DNA from: Sisyra terminalis | Lineage: Eukaryota; Arthropoda; Insecta; Neuroptera; Sisyridae | Assembly (NCBI GenBank): GCA_958496175.1 | Contig: OY292275.1 | Location: forward strand, 186,001 to 250,000 | Direction of reading: 5' to 3' | Length of the DNA stretch: 64,000 nt | Notes under the pieces: generated by a model | What the model was told of the DNA's origin: nothing | The model's input: the letters and a program-made list of their open reading frames with translations, nothing else | The model's database searches: none | In this document: positions 7,423-21,693 of the stretch, one piece after another | How positions within the stretch are numbered: position 1 is the stretch's first letter | Layout of the letters: each line of letters begins with the position of its first letter | Position numbers and translations under genes: made by a program

Positions 7423-7645
7423 AAAAAGATTTTTCGCCAAAAAAAACCGTGGGTTAACCATCGTTGATTTTTCACGAATATGGTCAAATTAAAAAAAATT
7501 TTTTTTAGGATGCCAATCGAAAGTACAAGTCTATCTGTACATGCTGTGCAAATTTTTCCCAAAACAAACCACGTTTAAGGGTTGAACATGCAGTTTATGG
7601 GATGCATACTTCCCACTAAGAGGGAGAGACGAACGTGGCTTCTTC

Positions 7646-9653
7646 AGCGAATGCATGTACCATTGTTATATAAGGGTTGATTTTCGAACCAAAGGCAGTT
7701 TCGGGTTCGTAACAATGTATAGAACGATAATATAACAAACATTTTCGATTTCGAAACAAAAAGATTTTTCGCCAAAAAAAACCGTGGGTTAACCATCGTT
7801 GATTTTTCACGAAAATGGTCAAATTAAAAAAATTTTTTTTTAGGATGCCAATCGAAAGTACAAGTCTATCTGTACATGCTGTGCAAATTTTTCCCAAAAC
7901 AAACCACGTTTAAGGGTTGAACATGCTGTTTATGGGATGCATACTTCCCACTAAGAGGGAGAGACGAACGTGGCTTCTTCAGCGAATGCATGTACCATTG
8001 TTATATAAGGGTTGATTTTCGAACCAAAGGCAGTTTCGGGTTCGTAACAATGTATAGAACGATAATATAACAATCTTTTTCGATTTCGAAACAAAAAGAT
8101 TTTTCGCCAAAAAAAACCGTGGGTTAACCATCGTTGATTTTTCACGAATATGGTCAAATTAAAAAAAATTTTTTTTAGGATGCCAATCGAAAGTACAAGT
8201 CTATCTGTACATGCTGTGCAAATTTTTCCCAAAACAAACCACGTTTAAGGGTTGAACATGCAGTTTATGGGATGCATACTTCCCACTAAGAGGGAGACGA
8301 ACGTGGCTTCTTCAGCGAATGCATGTACCATTGCTATATAAGGGTTGATTTTCGAACCAAAGGCAGTTTCGGGTTCGTAACAATGTATAGAACGATAATA
8401 TAACAATCTTTTTTGATTTCGAAACAATAAGATTTTTCGCCAAAAAAAACCGTGGGTTAACCATCGTTGATTTTTCACGAAAATGGTCAAATTAAAGAAA
8501 AAAATTTTTAGGATGCCAATCGAAAGTACAAGTCTATCTGTACATGCTGTGCAAATTTTTCCCAAAACAAACCACGTTTAAGGGTTGAACATGCAGTTTA
8601 TGGGATGCATTCTTCCCACTAAGAGGGAGAGACGAACGTGGCTTCTTCAGCGAATGCATGTACCATTGCTATATAAGGGTTGATTTTCGAACCAAAGGCA
8701 GTTTCGGGTTCGTAACAATGTATAGAACGATAATATAACAATCTTTTTTGATTTCGAAACAAAAAGATTTTTCGCCAAAAAAAACCGTGGGTTAACCATC
8801 GTTGATTTTTCTCGAAAATAGTCAAATTAAAAAAATTTTTTTTTAGGATGCCAATCGAAAGTACAAGTCTATCTGTACATGCTGTGCAAATTTTTCCCAA
8901 AACAAACCACGTTTAAGGGTTGAACATGCAGTTTATGGGATGCATACTTCCCACTAAGAGGGAGAGACGAACGTGGCTTCTTCAGCGAATGCATGTACCA
9001 TTGTTATATAAGGGTTGATTTTCGAACCAAAGGCAGTTTCGGGTTCGTAACAATGTATAGAACGATAATATAACAAACATTTTCGATTTCGAAACAAAAA
9101 GATTTTTCGCCAAAAAAAACCGTGGGTTAACCATCGTTGATTTTTCTCGAAAATAGTCAAATTAAAAAAATTTTTTTTTAGGATGCCAATCGAAAGTACA
9201 AGTCTATCTGTACATGCTGTGCAAATTTTTCCCAAAACAAACCACGTTTAAGGGTTGAACATGCAGTTTATGGGATGCATACTTCCCACTAAGAGGGAGA
9301 GACGAACGTGGCTTCTTCAGCGAATGCATGTACCATTGTTATATAAGGGTTGATTTTCGAACCAAAGGCAGTTTCGGGTTCGTAACAATGTATAGAACGA
9401 TAATATAACAAACATTTTCGATTTCGAAACAAAAAGATTTTTCGCCAAAAAAAACCGTGGGTTAACCATCGTTGATTTTTCACGAATATGGTCAAATTAA
9501 AAAAAATTTTTTTTAGGATGCCAATCGAAAGTACAAGTCTATCTGTACATGCTGTGCAAATTTTTCCCAAAACAAACCACGTTTAAGGGTTGAACATGCA
9601 GTTTATGGGATGCATACTTCCCACTAAGAGGGAGAGACGAACGTGGCTTCTTC
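7646..9653 (+). repeat. Six satellite monomers, mixed subtypes
   Basis: These copies mix several marks: AACAAACATTTTCG versus AACAATCTTTTTCG, CACGAATATGG versus CTCGAAAATAG, GCTATATAAGG versus GTTATATAAGG, and one AAAGAAAAAAATTTTT tract. Several recur about 1673 bp (five monomers) further right. The monomer at 9319-9653 has the same combination of marks as the interrupted host monomer and serves as an empty site. Confidence 0.8.
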
Positions 9654-12600
9654 AGCGAATGCATGTACCATTGTTATATAAGGGTTGATTTTCGAACCAA
9701 AGGCAGTTTCGGGTTCGTAACAATGTATAGAACGATAATATAACAATCTTTTTCGATTTCGAAACAAAAAGATTTTTCGCCAAAAAAAACCGTGGGTTAA
9801 CCATCGTTGATTTTTCACGAAAATGGTCAAATTAAAAAAAATTTTTTTTAGGATGCCAATCGAAAGTACAAGTCTATCTGTACATGCTGTGCAAATTTTT
9901 CCCAAAACAAACCACGTTTAAGGGTTGAACATGCAGTTTATGGGATGCATACTTCCCACTAAGAGGGAGACGAACGTGGCTTCTTCAGCGAATGCATGTA
10001 CCATTGCTATATAAGGGTTGATTTTCGAACCAAAGGCAGTTTCGGGTTCGTAACAATGTATAGAACGATAATATAACAATCTTTTTTGATTTCGAAACAA
10101 TAAGATTTTTCGCCAAAAAAAACCGTGGGTTAACCATCGTTGATTTTTCACGAAAATGGTCAAATTAAAGAAAAAAATTTTTAGGATGCCAATCGAAAGT
10201 ACAAGTCTATCTGTACATGCTGTGCAAATTTTTCCCAAAACAAACCACGTTTAAGGGTTGAACATGCAGTTTATGGGATGCATTCTTCCCACTAAGAGGG
10301 AGAGACGAACGTGGCTTCTTCAGCGAATGCATGTACCATTGCTATATAAGGGTTGATTTTCGAACCAAAGGCAGTTTCGGGTTCGTAACAATGTATAGAA
10401 CGATAATATAACAATCTTTTTTGATTTCGAAACAAAAAGATTTTTCGCCAAAAAAAACCGTGGGTTAACCATCGTTGATTTTTCACGAAAATGGTCAAAT
10501 TAAAAAAATTTTTTTTTAGGATGCCAATCGAAAGTACAAGTCTATCTGTACATGCTGTGCAAATTTTTCCCAAAACAAACCACGTTTAAGGGTTGAACAT
10601 GCAGTTTATGGGATGCATACTTCCCACTAAGAGGGAGAGACGAACGTGGCTTCTTCAGCGAATGCATGTACCATTGTTATATAAGGGTTGATTTTCGATC
10701 CAAAGGCAGTTTCGGGTTCGTAACAATGTATAGAACGATAATATAACAAACATTTCGATTTCGAAACAAAAAGATTTTTCGCCAAAAAAAACCGTGGGTT
10801 ATCAATCGTTGATTTTTCACGAAAATGGTCAAATTAAAAAAATTTTTTTTTAGGATGCCAATCGAAAGTACAAGTCTATCTGTACATGCTGTGCAAATTT
10901 TTCCCAAAACAAACCACGTTTAAGGGTTGAACATGCAGTTTATGGGATGCATACTTCCCACTAAGAGGGAGAGACGAACGTGGCTTCTTCAGCGAATGCA
11001 TGTACCATTGTTATATAAGGGTTGATTTTCGAACCAAAGGCAGTTTCGGGTTCGTAACAATGTATAGAACGATAATATAACAATCTTTTTCGATTTCGAA
11101 ACAAAAAGATTTTTCGCCAAAAAAAACCGTGGGTTAACCATCGTTGATTTTTCACGAAAATGGTCAAATTAAAAAATTTTTTTTTAGGATGCCAATCGAA
11201 AGTACAAGTCTATCTGTACATGCTGTGCAAATTTTTCCCAAAACAAACCACGTTTAAGGGTTGAACATGCAGTTTATGGGATGCATACTTCCCACTAAGA
11301 GGGAGAGACGAACGTGGCTTCTTCAGCGAATGCATGTACCATTGTTATATAAGGGTTGATTTTCGAACCAAAGGCAGTTTCGGGTTCGTAACAATGTATA
11401 GAACGATAATATAACAAACATTTTCGATTTCGAAACAAAAAGATTTTTCGCCAAAAAAAACCGTGGGTTAACCATCGTTGATTTTTCTCGAAAATAGTCA
11501 AATTAAAAAAATTTTTTTTTAGGATGCCAATCGAAAGTACAAGTCTATCTGTACATGCTGTGCAAATTTTTCCCAAAACAAACCACGTTTAAGGGTTGAA
11601 CATGCAGTTTATGGGATGCATACTTCCCACTAAGAGGGAGAGACGAACGTGGCTTCTTCAGCGAATGCATGTACCATTGTTATATAAGGGTTGATTTTCG
11701 AACCAAAGGCAGTTTCGGGTTCGTAACAATGTATAGAACGATAATATAACAATCTTTTTCGATTTCGAAACAAAAAGATTTTTCGCCAAAAAAAACCGTG
11801 GGTTAACCATCGTTGATTTTTCACGAATATGGTCAAATTAAAAAAAATTTTTTTTAGGATGCCAATCGAAAGTACAAGTCTATCTGTACATGCTGTGCAA
11901 ATTTTTCCCAAAACAAACCACGTTTAAGGGTTGAACATGCAGTTTATGGGATGCATACTTCCCACTAAGAGGGAGAGACGAACGTGGCTTCTTCAGCGAA
12001 TGCATGTACCATTGTTATATAAGGGTTGATTTTCGAACCAAAGGCAGTTTCGGGTTCGTAACAATGTATAGAACGATAATATAACAATCTTTTTCGATTT
12101 CGAAACAAAAAGATTTTTCGCCAAAAAAAACCGTGGGTTAACCATCGTTGATTTTTCACGAAAATGGTCAAATTAAAAAAAATTTTTTTTAGGATGCCAA
12201 TCGAAAGTACAAGTCTATCTGTACATGCTGTGCAAATTTTTCCCAAAACAAACCACGTTTAAGGGTTGAACATGCAGTTTATGGGATGCATACTTCCCAC
12301 TAAGAGGGAGACGAACGTGGCTTCTTCAGCGAATGCATGTACCATTGCTATATAAGGGTTGATTTTCGAACCAAAGGCAGTTTCGGGTTCGTAACAATGT
12401 ATAGAACGATAATATAACAATCTTTTTTGATTTCGAAACAATAAGATTTTTCGCCAAAAAAAACCGTGGGTTAACCATCGTTGATTTTTCACGAAAATGG
12501 TCAAATTAAAGAAAAAAATTTTTAGGATGCCAATCGAAAGTACAAGTCTATCTGTACATGCTGTGCAAATTTTTCCCAAAACAAACCACGTTTAAGGGTT

Positions 12601-12997
12601 GAACATGCAGTTTATGGGATGCATTCTTCCCACTAAGAGGGAGAGACGAACGTGGCTTCTTCAGCGAATGCATGTACCATTGCTATATATGGGTTGATTT
12701 TCGAACCAAAGGCAGTTTCGGGTTCGTAACAATGTATAGAACGATAATATAACAATCTTTTTTGATTTCGAAACAAAAAGATTTTTCGCCAAAAAAAACC
12801 GTGGGTTAACCATCGTTGATTTTTCACGAAAATGGTCAAATTAAAAAAAATTTTTTTTAGGATGCCAATCGAAAGTACAAGTCTATCTGTACATGCTGTG
12901 CAAATTTTTCCCAAAACAAACCACGTTTAAGGGTTGAACATGCAGTTTATGGGATGCATACTTCCCACTAAGAGGGAGAGACGAACGTGGCTTCTTC
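9654..12997 (+). repeat. Ten-monomer higher-order repeat, copy 1 (3344 bp)
   Basis: Ten consecutive monomers with a fixed order of subtypes, including two 333-bp copies with the AAAGAAAAAAATTTTT tract, one copy with CGATCCAAAGG (near 10697) and GGTTATCAATCG, and one with CTCGAAAATAG. The same order repeats directly afterwards at an offset of exactly 3344 bp. Confidence 0.85.
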
Positions 12998-15900
12998 AGC
13001 GAATGCATGTACCATTGTTATATAAGGGTTGATTTTCGAACCAAAGGCAGTTTCGGGTTCGTAACAATGTATAGAACGATAATATAACAATCTTTTTCGA
13101 TTTCGAAACAAAAAGATTTTTCGCCAAAAAAAACCGTGGGTTAACCATCGTTGATTTTTCACGAAAATGGTCAAATTAAAAAAAATTTTTTTTAGGATGC
13201 CAATCGAAAGTACAAGTCTATCTGTACATGCTGTGCAAATTTTTCCCAAAACAAACCACGTTTAAGGGTTGAACATGCAGTTTATGGGATGCATACTTCC
13301 CACTAAGAGGGAGACGAACGTGGCTTCTTCAGCGAATGCATGTACCATTGCTATATAAGGGTTGATTTTCGAACCAAAGGCAGTTTCGGGTTCGTAACAA
13401 TGTATAGAACGATAATATAACAATCTTTTTTGATTTCGAAACAATAAGATTTTTCGCCAAAAAAAACCGTGGGTTAACCATCGTTGATTTTTCACGAAAA
13501 TGGTCAAATTAAAGAAAAAAATTTTTAGGATGCCAATCGAAAGTACAAGTCTATCTGTACATGCTGTGCAAATTTTTCCCAAAACAAACCACGTTTAAGG
13601 GTTGAACATGCAGTTTATGGGATGCATTCTTCCCACTAAGAGGGAGAGACGAACGTGGCTTCTTCAGCGAATGCATGTACCATTGCTATATAAGGGTTGA
13701 TTTTCGAACCAAAGGCAGTTTCGGGTTCGTAACAATGTATAGAACGATAATATAACAATCTTTTTTGATTTCGAAACAAAAAGATTTTTCGCCAAAAAAA
13801 ACCGTGGGTTAACCATCGTTGATTTTTCACGAAAATGGTCAAATTAAAAAAATTTTTTTTTAGGATGCCAATCGAAAGTACAAGTCTATCTGTACATGCT
13901 GTGCAAATTTTTCCCAAAACAAACCACGTTTAAGGGTTGAACATGCAGTTTATGGGATGCATACTTCCCACTAAGAGGGAGAGACGAACGTGGCTTCTTC
14001 AGCGAATGCATGTACCATTGTTATATAAGGGTTGATTTTCGATCCAAAGGCAGTTTCGGGTTCGTAACAATGTATAGAACGATAATATAACAAACATTTC
14101 GATTTCGAAACAAAAAGATTTTTCGCCAAAAAAAACCGTGGGTTATCAATCGTTGATTTTTCACGAAAATGGTCAAATTAAAAAAATTTTTTTTTAGGAT
14201 GCCAATCGAAAGTACAAGTCTATCTGTACATGCTGTGCAAATTTTTCCCAAAACAAACCACGTTTAAGGGTTGAACATGCAGTTTATGGGATGCATACTT
14301 CCCACTAAGAGGGAGAGACGAACGTGGCTTCTTCAGCGAATGCATGTACCATTGTTATATAAGGGTTGATTTTCGAACCAAAGGCAGTTTCGGGTTCGTA
14401 ACAATGTATAGAACGATAATATAACAATCTTTTTCGATTTCGAAACAAAAAGATTTTTCGCCAAAAAAAACCGTGGGTTAACCATCGTTGATTTTTCACG
14501 AAAATGGTCAAATTAAAAAATTTTTTTTTAGGATGCCAATCGAAAGTACAAGTCTATCTGTACATGCTGTGCAAATTTTTCCCAAAACAAACCACGTTTA
14601 AGGGTTGAACATGCAGTTTATGGGATGCATACTTCCCACTAAGAGGGAGAGACGAACGTGGCTTCTTCAGCGAATGCATGTACCATTGTTATATAAGGGT
14701 TGATTTTCGAACCAAAGGCAGTTTCGGGTTCGTAACAATGTATAGAACGATAATATAACAAACATTTTCGATTTCGAAACAAAAAGATTTTTCGCCAAAA
14801 AAAACCGTGGGTTAACCATCGTTGATTTTTCTCGAAAATAGTCAAATTAAAAAAATTTTTTTTTAGGATGCCAATCGAAAGTACAAGTCTATCTGTACAT
14901 GCTGTGCAAATTTTTCCCAAAACAAACCACGTTTAAGGGTTGAACATGCAGTTTATGGGATGCATACTTCCCACTAAGAGGGAGAGACGAACGTGGCTTC
15001 TTCAGCGAATGCATGTACCATTGTTATATAAGGGTTGATTTTCGAACCAAAGGCAGTTTCGGGTTCGTAACAATGTATAGAACGATAATATAACAATCTT
15101 TTTCGATTTCGAAACAAAAAGATTTTTCGCCAAAAAAAACCGTGGGTTAACCATCGTTGATTTTTCACGAATATGGTCAAATTAAAAAAAATTTTTTTTA
15201 GGATGCCAATCGAAAGTACAAGTCTATCTGTACATGCTGTGCAAATTTTTCCCAAAACAAACCACGTTTAAGGGTTGAACATGCAGTTTATGGGATGCAT
15301 ACTTCCCACTAAGAGGGAGAGACGAACGTGGCTTCTTCAGCGAATGCATGTACCATTGTTATATAAGGGTTGATTTTCGAACCAAAGGCAGTTTCGGGTT
15401 CGTAACAATGTATAGAACGATAATATAACAATCTTTTTCGATTTCGAAACAAAAAGATTTTTCGCCAAAAAAAACCGTGGGTTAACCATCGTTGATTTTT
15501 CACGAAAATGGTCAAATTAAAAAAAATTTTTTTTAGGATGCCAATCGAAAGTACAAGTCTATCTGTACATGCTGTGCAAATTTTTCCCAAAACAAACCAC
15601 GTTTAAGGGTTGAACATGCAGTTTATGGGATGCATACTTCCCACTAAGAGGGAGACGAACGTGGCTTCTTCAGCGAATGCATGTACCATTGCTATATAAG
15701 GGTTGATTTTCGAACCAAAGGCAGTTTCGGGTTCGTAACAATGTATAGAACGATAATATAACAATCTTTTTTGATTTCGAAACAATAAGATTTTTCGCCA
15801 AAAAAAACCGTGGGTTAACCATCGTTGATTTTTCACGAAAATGGTCAAATTAAAGAAAAAAATTTTTAGGATGCCAATCGAAAGTACAAGTCTATCTGTA

Positions 15901-16341
15901 CATGCTGTGCAAATTTTTCCCAAAACAAACCACGTTTAAGGGTTGAACATGCAGTTTATGGGATGCATTCTTCCCACTAAGAGGGAGAGACGAACGTGGC
16001 TTCTTCAGCGAATGCATGTACCATTGCTATATATGGGTTGATTTTCGAACCAAAGGCAGTTTCGGGTTCGTAACAATGTATAGAACGATAATATAACAAT
16101 CTTTTTTGATTTCGAAACAAAAAGATTTTTCGCCAAAAAAAACCGTGGGTTAACCATCGTTGATTTTTCACGAAAATGGTCAAATTAAAAAAATTTTTTT
16201 TTAGGATGCCAATCGAAAGTACAAGTCTATCTGTACATGCTGTGCAAATTTTTCCCAAAACAAACCACGTTTAAGGGTTGAACATGCAGTTTATGGGATG
16301 CATACTTCCCACTAAGAGGGAGAGACGAACGTGGCTTCTTC
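12998..16341 (+). repeat. Ten-monomer higher-order repeat, copy 2 (3344 bp)
   Basis: This repeats 9654-12997 subtype for subtype; for example, CGATCCAAAGG recurs near 14041. Both copies end in a monomer with the rare TATATATGGG variant. The visible difference is in that last monomer, where the A/T tract is A8T8 in copy 1 and A7T9 here. Confidence 0.85.
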
Positions 16342-19300
16342 AGCGAATGCATGTACCATTGTTATATAAGGGTTGATTTTCGAACCAAAGGCAGTTTCGG
16401 GTTCGTAACAATGTATAGAACGATAATATAACAATCTTTTTCGATTTCGAAACAAAAAGATTTTTCGCCAAAAAAAACCGTGGGTTAACCATCGTTGATT
16501 TTTCACGAAAATGGTCAAATTAAAAAATTTTTTTTTAGGATGCCAATCGAAAGTACAAGTCTATCTGTACGTGCTGTGCAAATTTTTCCCAAAACAAACC
16601 ACGTTTAAGGGTTGAACATGCAGTTTATGGGATGCATACTTCCCACTAAGAGGGAGAGACGAACGTGGCTTCTTCAGCGAATGCATGTACCATTGTTATA
16701 TAAGGGTTGGTTTTCGAACCAAAGGCAGTTTCGGGTTCGTAACAATGTATAGAACGATAATATAACAATCTTTTTCGATTTCGAAACAAAAACATTTTTA
16801 GCCAAAAAAAACCGTGGGTTAACCATCGTTGATTTTTCACGAAAATGGTCAAATTAAAAAAATTTTTTTTTAGGATGCCAATCGAAAGTACAAGTCTATC
16901 TGTACATGCTGTGCAAATTTTTCCCAAAACAAACCACGTTTAAGGGTTGAACATGCAGTTTATGGGATGCATACTTCCCACTAAGAGGGAGAGACGAACG
17001 TGGCTTCTTCAGCGAATGCATGTACCATTGTTATATAAGGGTTGATTTTCGAACCAAAGGCAGTTTCGGGTTCGTAACAATGTATAGAACGATAATATAA
17101 CAATCTTTTTCGATTTCGAAACAAAAAGATTTTTCGCCAAAAAAAACCGTGGGTTAACCATCGTTGATTTTTCACGAAAATGGTCAAATTAAAAAATTTT
17201 TTTTTAGGATGCCAATCGAAAGTACAAGTCTATCTGTACGTGCTGTGCAAATTTTTCCCAAAACAAACCACGTTTAAGGGTTGAACATGCAGTTTATGGG
17301 ATGCATACTTCCCACTAAGAGGGAGAGACGAACGTGGCTTCTTCAGCGAATGCATGTACCATTGTTATATAAGGGTTGATTTTCGAACCAAAGGCAGTTT
17401 CGGGTTCGTAACAATGTATAGAACGATAATATAACAATCTTTTTCGATTTCGAAACAAAAAGATTTTTCGCTAAAAAAAACCGTGGGTTAACCATCGTTG
17501 ATTTTTCACGAAAATGGTCAAATTAAAAAAATTTTTTTTTAGGATGCCAATCGAAAGTACAAGTCTATCTGTACATGCTGTGCAAATTTTTCCCAAAACA
17601 AACCACGTTTAAGGGTTGAACATGCAGTTTATGGGATGCATACTTCCCACTAAGAGGGAGAGACGAACGTGGCTTCTTCAGCGAATGCATGTACCATTGT
17701 TATATAAGGGTTGATTTTCGAACCAAAGGCAGTTTCGGGTTCGTAACAATGTATAGAACGATAATATAACAATCTTTTTCGATTTCGAAACAAAAAGATT
17801 TTTCGCCAAAAAAAACCGTGGGTTAACCATCGTTGATTTTTCACGAAAGTGGTCAAATTAAAAAATTTTTTTTTAGGATGCCAATCGAAAGTACAAGTCT
17901 ATCTGTACGTGCTGTGCAAATTTTTCCCAAAACAAACCACGTTTAAGGGTTGAACATGCAGTTTATGGGATGCATACTTCCCACTAAGAGGGAGAGACGA
18001 ACGTGGCTTCTTCAGCGAATGCATGTACCATTGTTATATAAGGGTTGGTTTTCGAACCAAAGGCAGTTTCGGGTTCGTAACAATGTATAGAACGATAATA
18101 TAACAATCTTTTTCGATTTCGAAACAAAAACATTTTTCGCCAAAAAAAACCGTGGGTTAACCATCGTTGATTTTTCACGAAAATGGTCAAATTAAAAAAA
18201 TTTTTTTTTAGGATGCCAATCGAAAGTACAAGTCTATCTGTACATGCTGTGCAAATTTTTCCCAAAACAAACCACGTTTAAGGGTTGAACATGCAGTTTA
18301 TGGGATGCATACTTCCCACTAAGAGGGAGAGACGAACGTGGCTTCTTCAGCGAATGCATGTACCATTGTTATATAAGGGTTGATTTTCGAACCAAAGGCA
18401 GTTTCGGGTTCGTAACAATGTATAGAACGATAATATAACAATCTTTTTCGATTTCGAAACAAAAAGATTTTTCGCTAAAAAAAACCGTGGGTTAACCATC
18501 GTTGATTTTTCACGAAAATGGTCAAATTAAAAAAATTTTTTTTTAGGATGCCAATCGAAAGTACAAGTCTATCTGTACATGCTGTGCAAATTTTTCCCAA
18601 AACAAACCACGTTTAAGGGTTGAACATGCAGTTTATGGGATGCATACTTCCCACTAAGAGGGAGAGACGAACGTGGCTTCTTCAGCGAATGCATGTACCA
18701 TTGTTATATAAGGGTTGATTTTCGAACCAAAGGCAGTTTCGGGTTCGTAACAATGTATAGAACGATAATATAACAATCTTTTTCGATTTCGAAACAAAAA
18801 GATTTTTCGCCAAAAAAAACCGTGGGTTAACCATCGTTGATTTTTCACGAAAGTGGTCAAATTAAAAAATTTTTTTTTAGGATGCCAATCGAAAGTACAA
18901 GTCTATCTGTACGTGCTGTGCAAATTTTTCCCAAAACAAACCACGTTTAAGGGTTGAACATGCAGTTTATGGGATGCATACTTCCCACTAAGAGGGAGAG
19001 ACGAACGTGGCTTCTTCAGCGAATGCATGTACCATTGTTATATAAGGGTTGGTTTTCGAACCAAAGGCAGTTTCGGGTTCGTAACAATGTATAGAACGAT
19101 AATATAACAATCTTTTTCGATTTCGAAACAAAAACATTTTTCGCCAAAAAAAACCGTGGGTTAACCATCGTTGATTTTTCACGAAAATGGTCAAATTAAA
19201 AAAATTTTTTTTTAGGATGCCAATCGAAAGTACAAGTCTATCTGTACATGCTGTGCAAATTTTTCCCAAAACAAACCACGTTTAAGGGTTGAACATGCAG

Positions 19301-19687
19301 TTTATGGGATGCATACTTCCCACTAAGAGGGAGAGACGAACGTGGCTTCTTCAGCGAATGCATGTACCATTGTTATATAAGGGTTGATTTTCGAACCAAA
19401 GGCAGTTTCGGGTTCGTAACAATGTATAGAACGATAATATAACAATCTTTTTCGATTTCGAAACAAAAAGATTTTTCGCTAAAAAAAACCGTGGGTTAAC
19501 CATCGTTGATTTTTCACGAAAATGGTCAAATTAAAAAAATTTTTTTTTAGGATGCCAATCGAAAGTACAAGTCTATCTGTACATGCTGTGCAAATTTTTC
19601 CCAAAACAAACCACGTTTAAGGGTTGAACATGCAGTTTATGGGATGCATACTTCCCACTAAGAGGGAGAGACGAACGTGGCTTCTTC
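16342..19687 (+). repeat. Trimer higher-order repeats, 1004-bp period
   Basis: A three-monomer unit recurs at 17680-18683 and 18684-19687. Its marks are CACGAAAGTGG with GTACGTGCTG, then GGTTGGTTTTCG with AAAACATTTTT, then CGCTAAAAAAAACC. A related four-monomer stretch at 16342-17679 precedes it. Confidence 0.82.
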
Positions 19688-21693
19688 AGCGAATGCATGT
19701 ACCATTGTTATATAAGGGTTGATTTTCGAACCAAAGGCAGTTTCGGGTTCGTAACAATGTATAGAACGATAATATAACAATCTTTTTCGATTTCGAAACA
19801 AAAAGATTTTTCGCCAAAAAAAACCGTGGGTTAACCATCGTTGATTTTTCACGAAAATGGTCAAATTAAAAAAAATTTTTTTTAGGATGCCAATCGAAAG
19901 TACAAGTCTATCTGTACATGCTGTGCTAATTTTTCCCAAAACCAACCACGTTTAAGGGTTGAACATGCAGTTTATGGGATGCATACTTCCCACTAAGAGG
20001 GAGAGACGAACGTGGCTTCTTCAGCGAATGCATGTACCATTGCTATATAAGGGTTGATTTTCGAACCAAAGGCAGTTTCGGGTTCGAAACAATGTATAGA
20101 ACGATAATATAACAATCTTTTTTGATTTCGAAACAAAATGATTTTTCGCCAAAAAAAACCGTGGGTTAACCATCGTTGATTTTTCACGAAAATGGTCAAA
20201 TTAAAAAAATTTTTTTTTAGGATGCCAATCGAAAGTACAAGTCTATCTGTACATGCTGTGCAAATTTTTCCCAAAACAAACCACGTTTAAGGGTTGAACA
20301 TGCAGTTTATGGGATGCATACTTCCCACTAAGAGGGAGAGACGAACGTGGCTTCTTCAGCGAATGCATGTACCATTGTTATATAAGGGTTGATTTTCGAA
20401 CCAAAGGCAGTTTCGGGTTCGTAACAATGTATAGAACGATAATATAACAATCTTTTTCGATTTCGAACAAAAAGATTTATCGCCAAAAAAAACCGTGGGT
20501 TAACCATCGTTGATTTTTCACGAAAATGGTCAAATTAAAAAATTTTTTTTTAGGATGCCAATCGAAAGTACAAGTCTATCTGTACATGCTGTGCAAATTT
20601 TTCCCAAAACAAACCACGTTTAAGGGTTGAACATGCAGTTTATGGGATGCATACTTCCCACTAAGAGGGAGAGACGAACGTGGCTTCTTCAGCGAATGCA
20701 TGTACCATTGTTATATAAGGGTTGATTTTCGAACCAAAGGCAGTTTCGGGTTCGTAACAATGTATAGAACGATAATATAACAATCTTTTTCGATTTCGAA
20801 ACAAAAAGATTTTTCGCCAAAAAAAACCGTGGGTTAACCATCGTTGATTTTTCACGAAAATGGTCAAATTAAAAAAAAAAATTTTTAGGATGCCAATCGA
20901 AAGTACAAGTCTATCTGTACATGCTGTGCAAATTTTTCCCAAAACAAACCACGTTTAAGGGTTGAACATGCAGTTTATGGGATGCATACTTCCCACTAAG
21001 AGGGAGAGACGAACGTGGCTTCTTCAGCGAATGCATGTACCATTGCTATATAAGGGTTGATTTTCGAACCAAAGGCAGTTTCGGGTTCGTAACAATGTAT
21101 AGAACGATAATATAACAATCTTTTTTGATTTCGAAACAAAATGATTTTTCGCCAAAAAAAACCGTGGGTTAACCATCGTTGATTTTTCACGAAAATGGTC
21201 AAATTAAAAAAATTTTTTTTTAGGATGCCAATCGAAAGTACAAGTCTATCTGTACATGCTGTGCAAATTTTTCCCAAAACAAACCACGTTTAAGGGTTGA
21301 ACATGCAGTTTATGGGATGCATACTTCCCACTAAGAGGGAGAGACGAACGTGGCTTCTTCAGCGAATGCATGTACCATTGTTATATAAGGGTTGATTTTC
21401 GAACCAAAGGCAGTTTCGGGTTCGTAACAATGTATAGAACGATAATATAACAATCTTTTTCGATTTCGAACAAAAAGATTTATCGCCAAAAAAAACCGTG
21501 GGTTAACCATCGTTGATTTTTCACGAAAATGGTCAAATTAAAAAATTTTTTTTTAGGATGCCAATCGAAAGTACAAGTCTATCTGTACATGCTGTGCAAA
21601 TTTTTCCCAAAACAAACCACGTTTAAGGGTTGAACATGCAGTTTATGGGATGCATACTTCCCACTAAGAGGGAGAGACGAACGTGGCTTCTTC
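19688..21693 (+). repeat. Trimer higher-order repeat twice, 1003-bp period
   Basis: Units 19688-20690 and 20691-21693. Each has a monomer with GCTATATAAGG and AAAATGATTTTTCG, followed by one with TTTCGAACAAAAAGATTTATCG (loss of an A and T to A). The first copy has the private change GGTTCGAAACAATG near 20081-20094 and GTGCTAATTTTTC. Confidence 0.8.
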
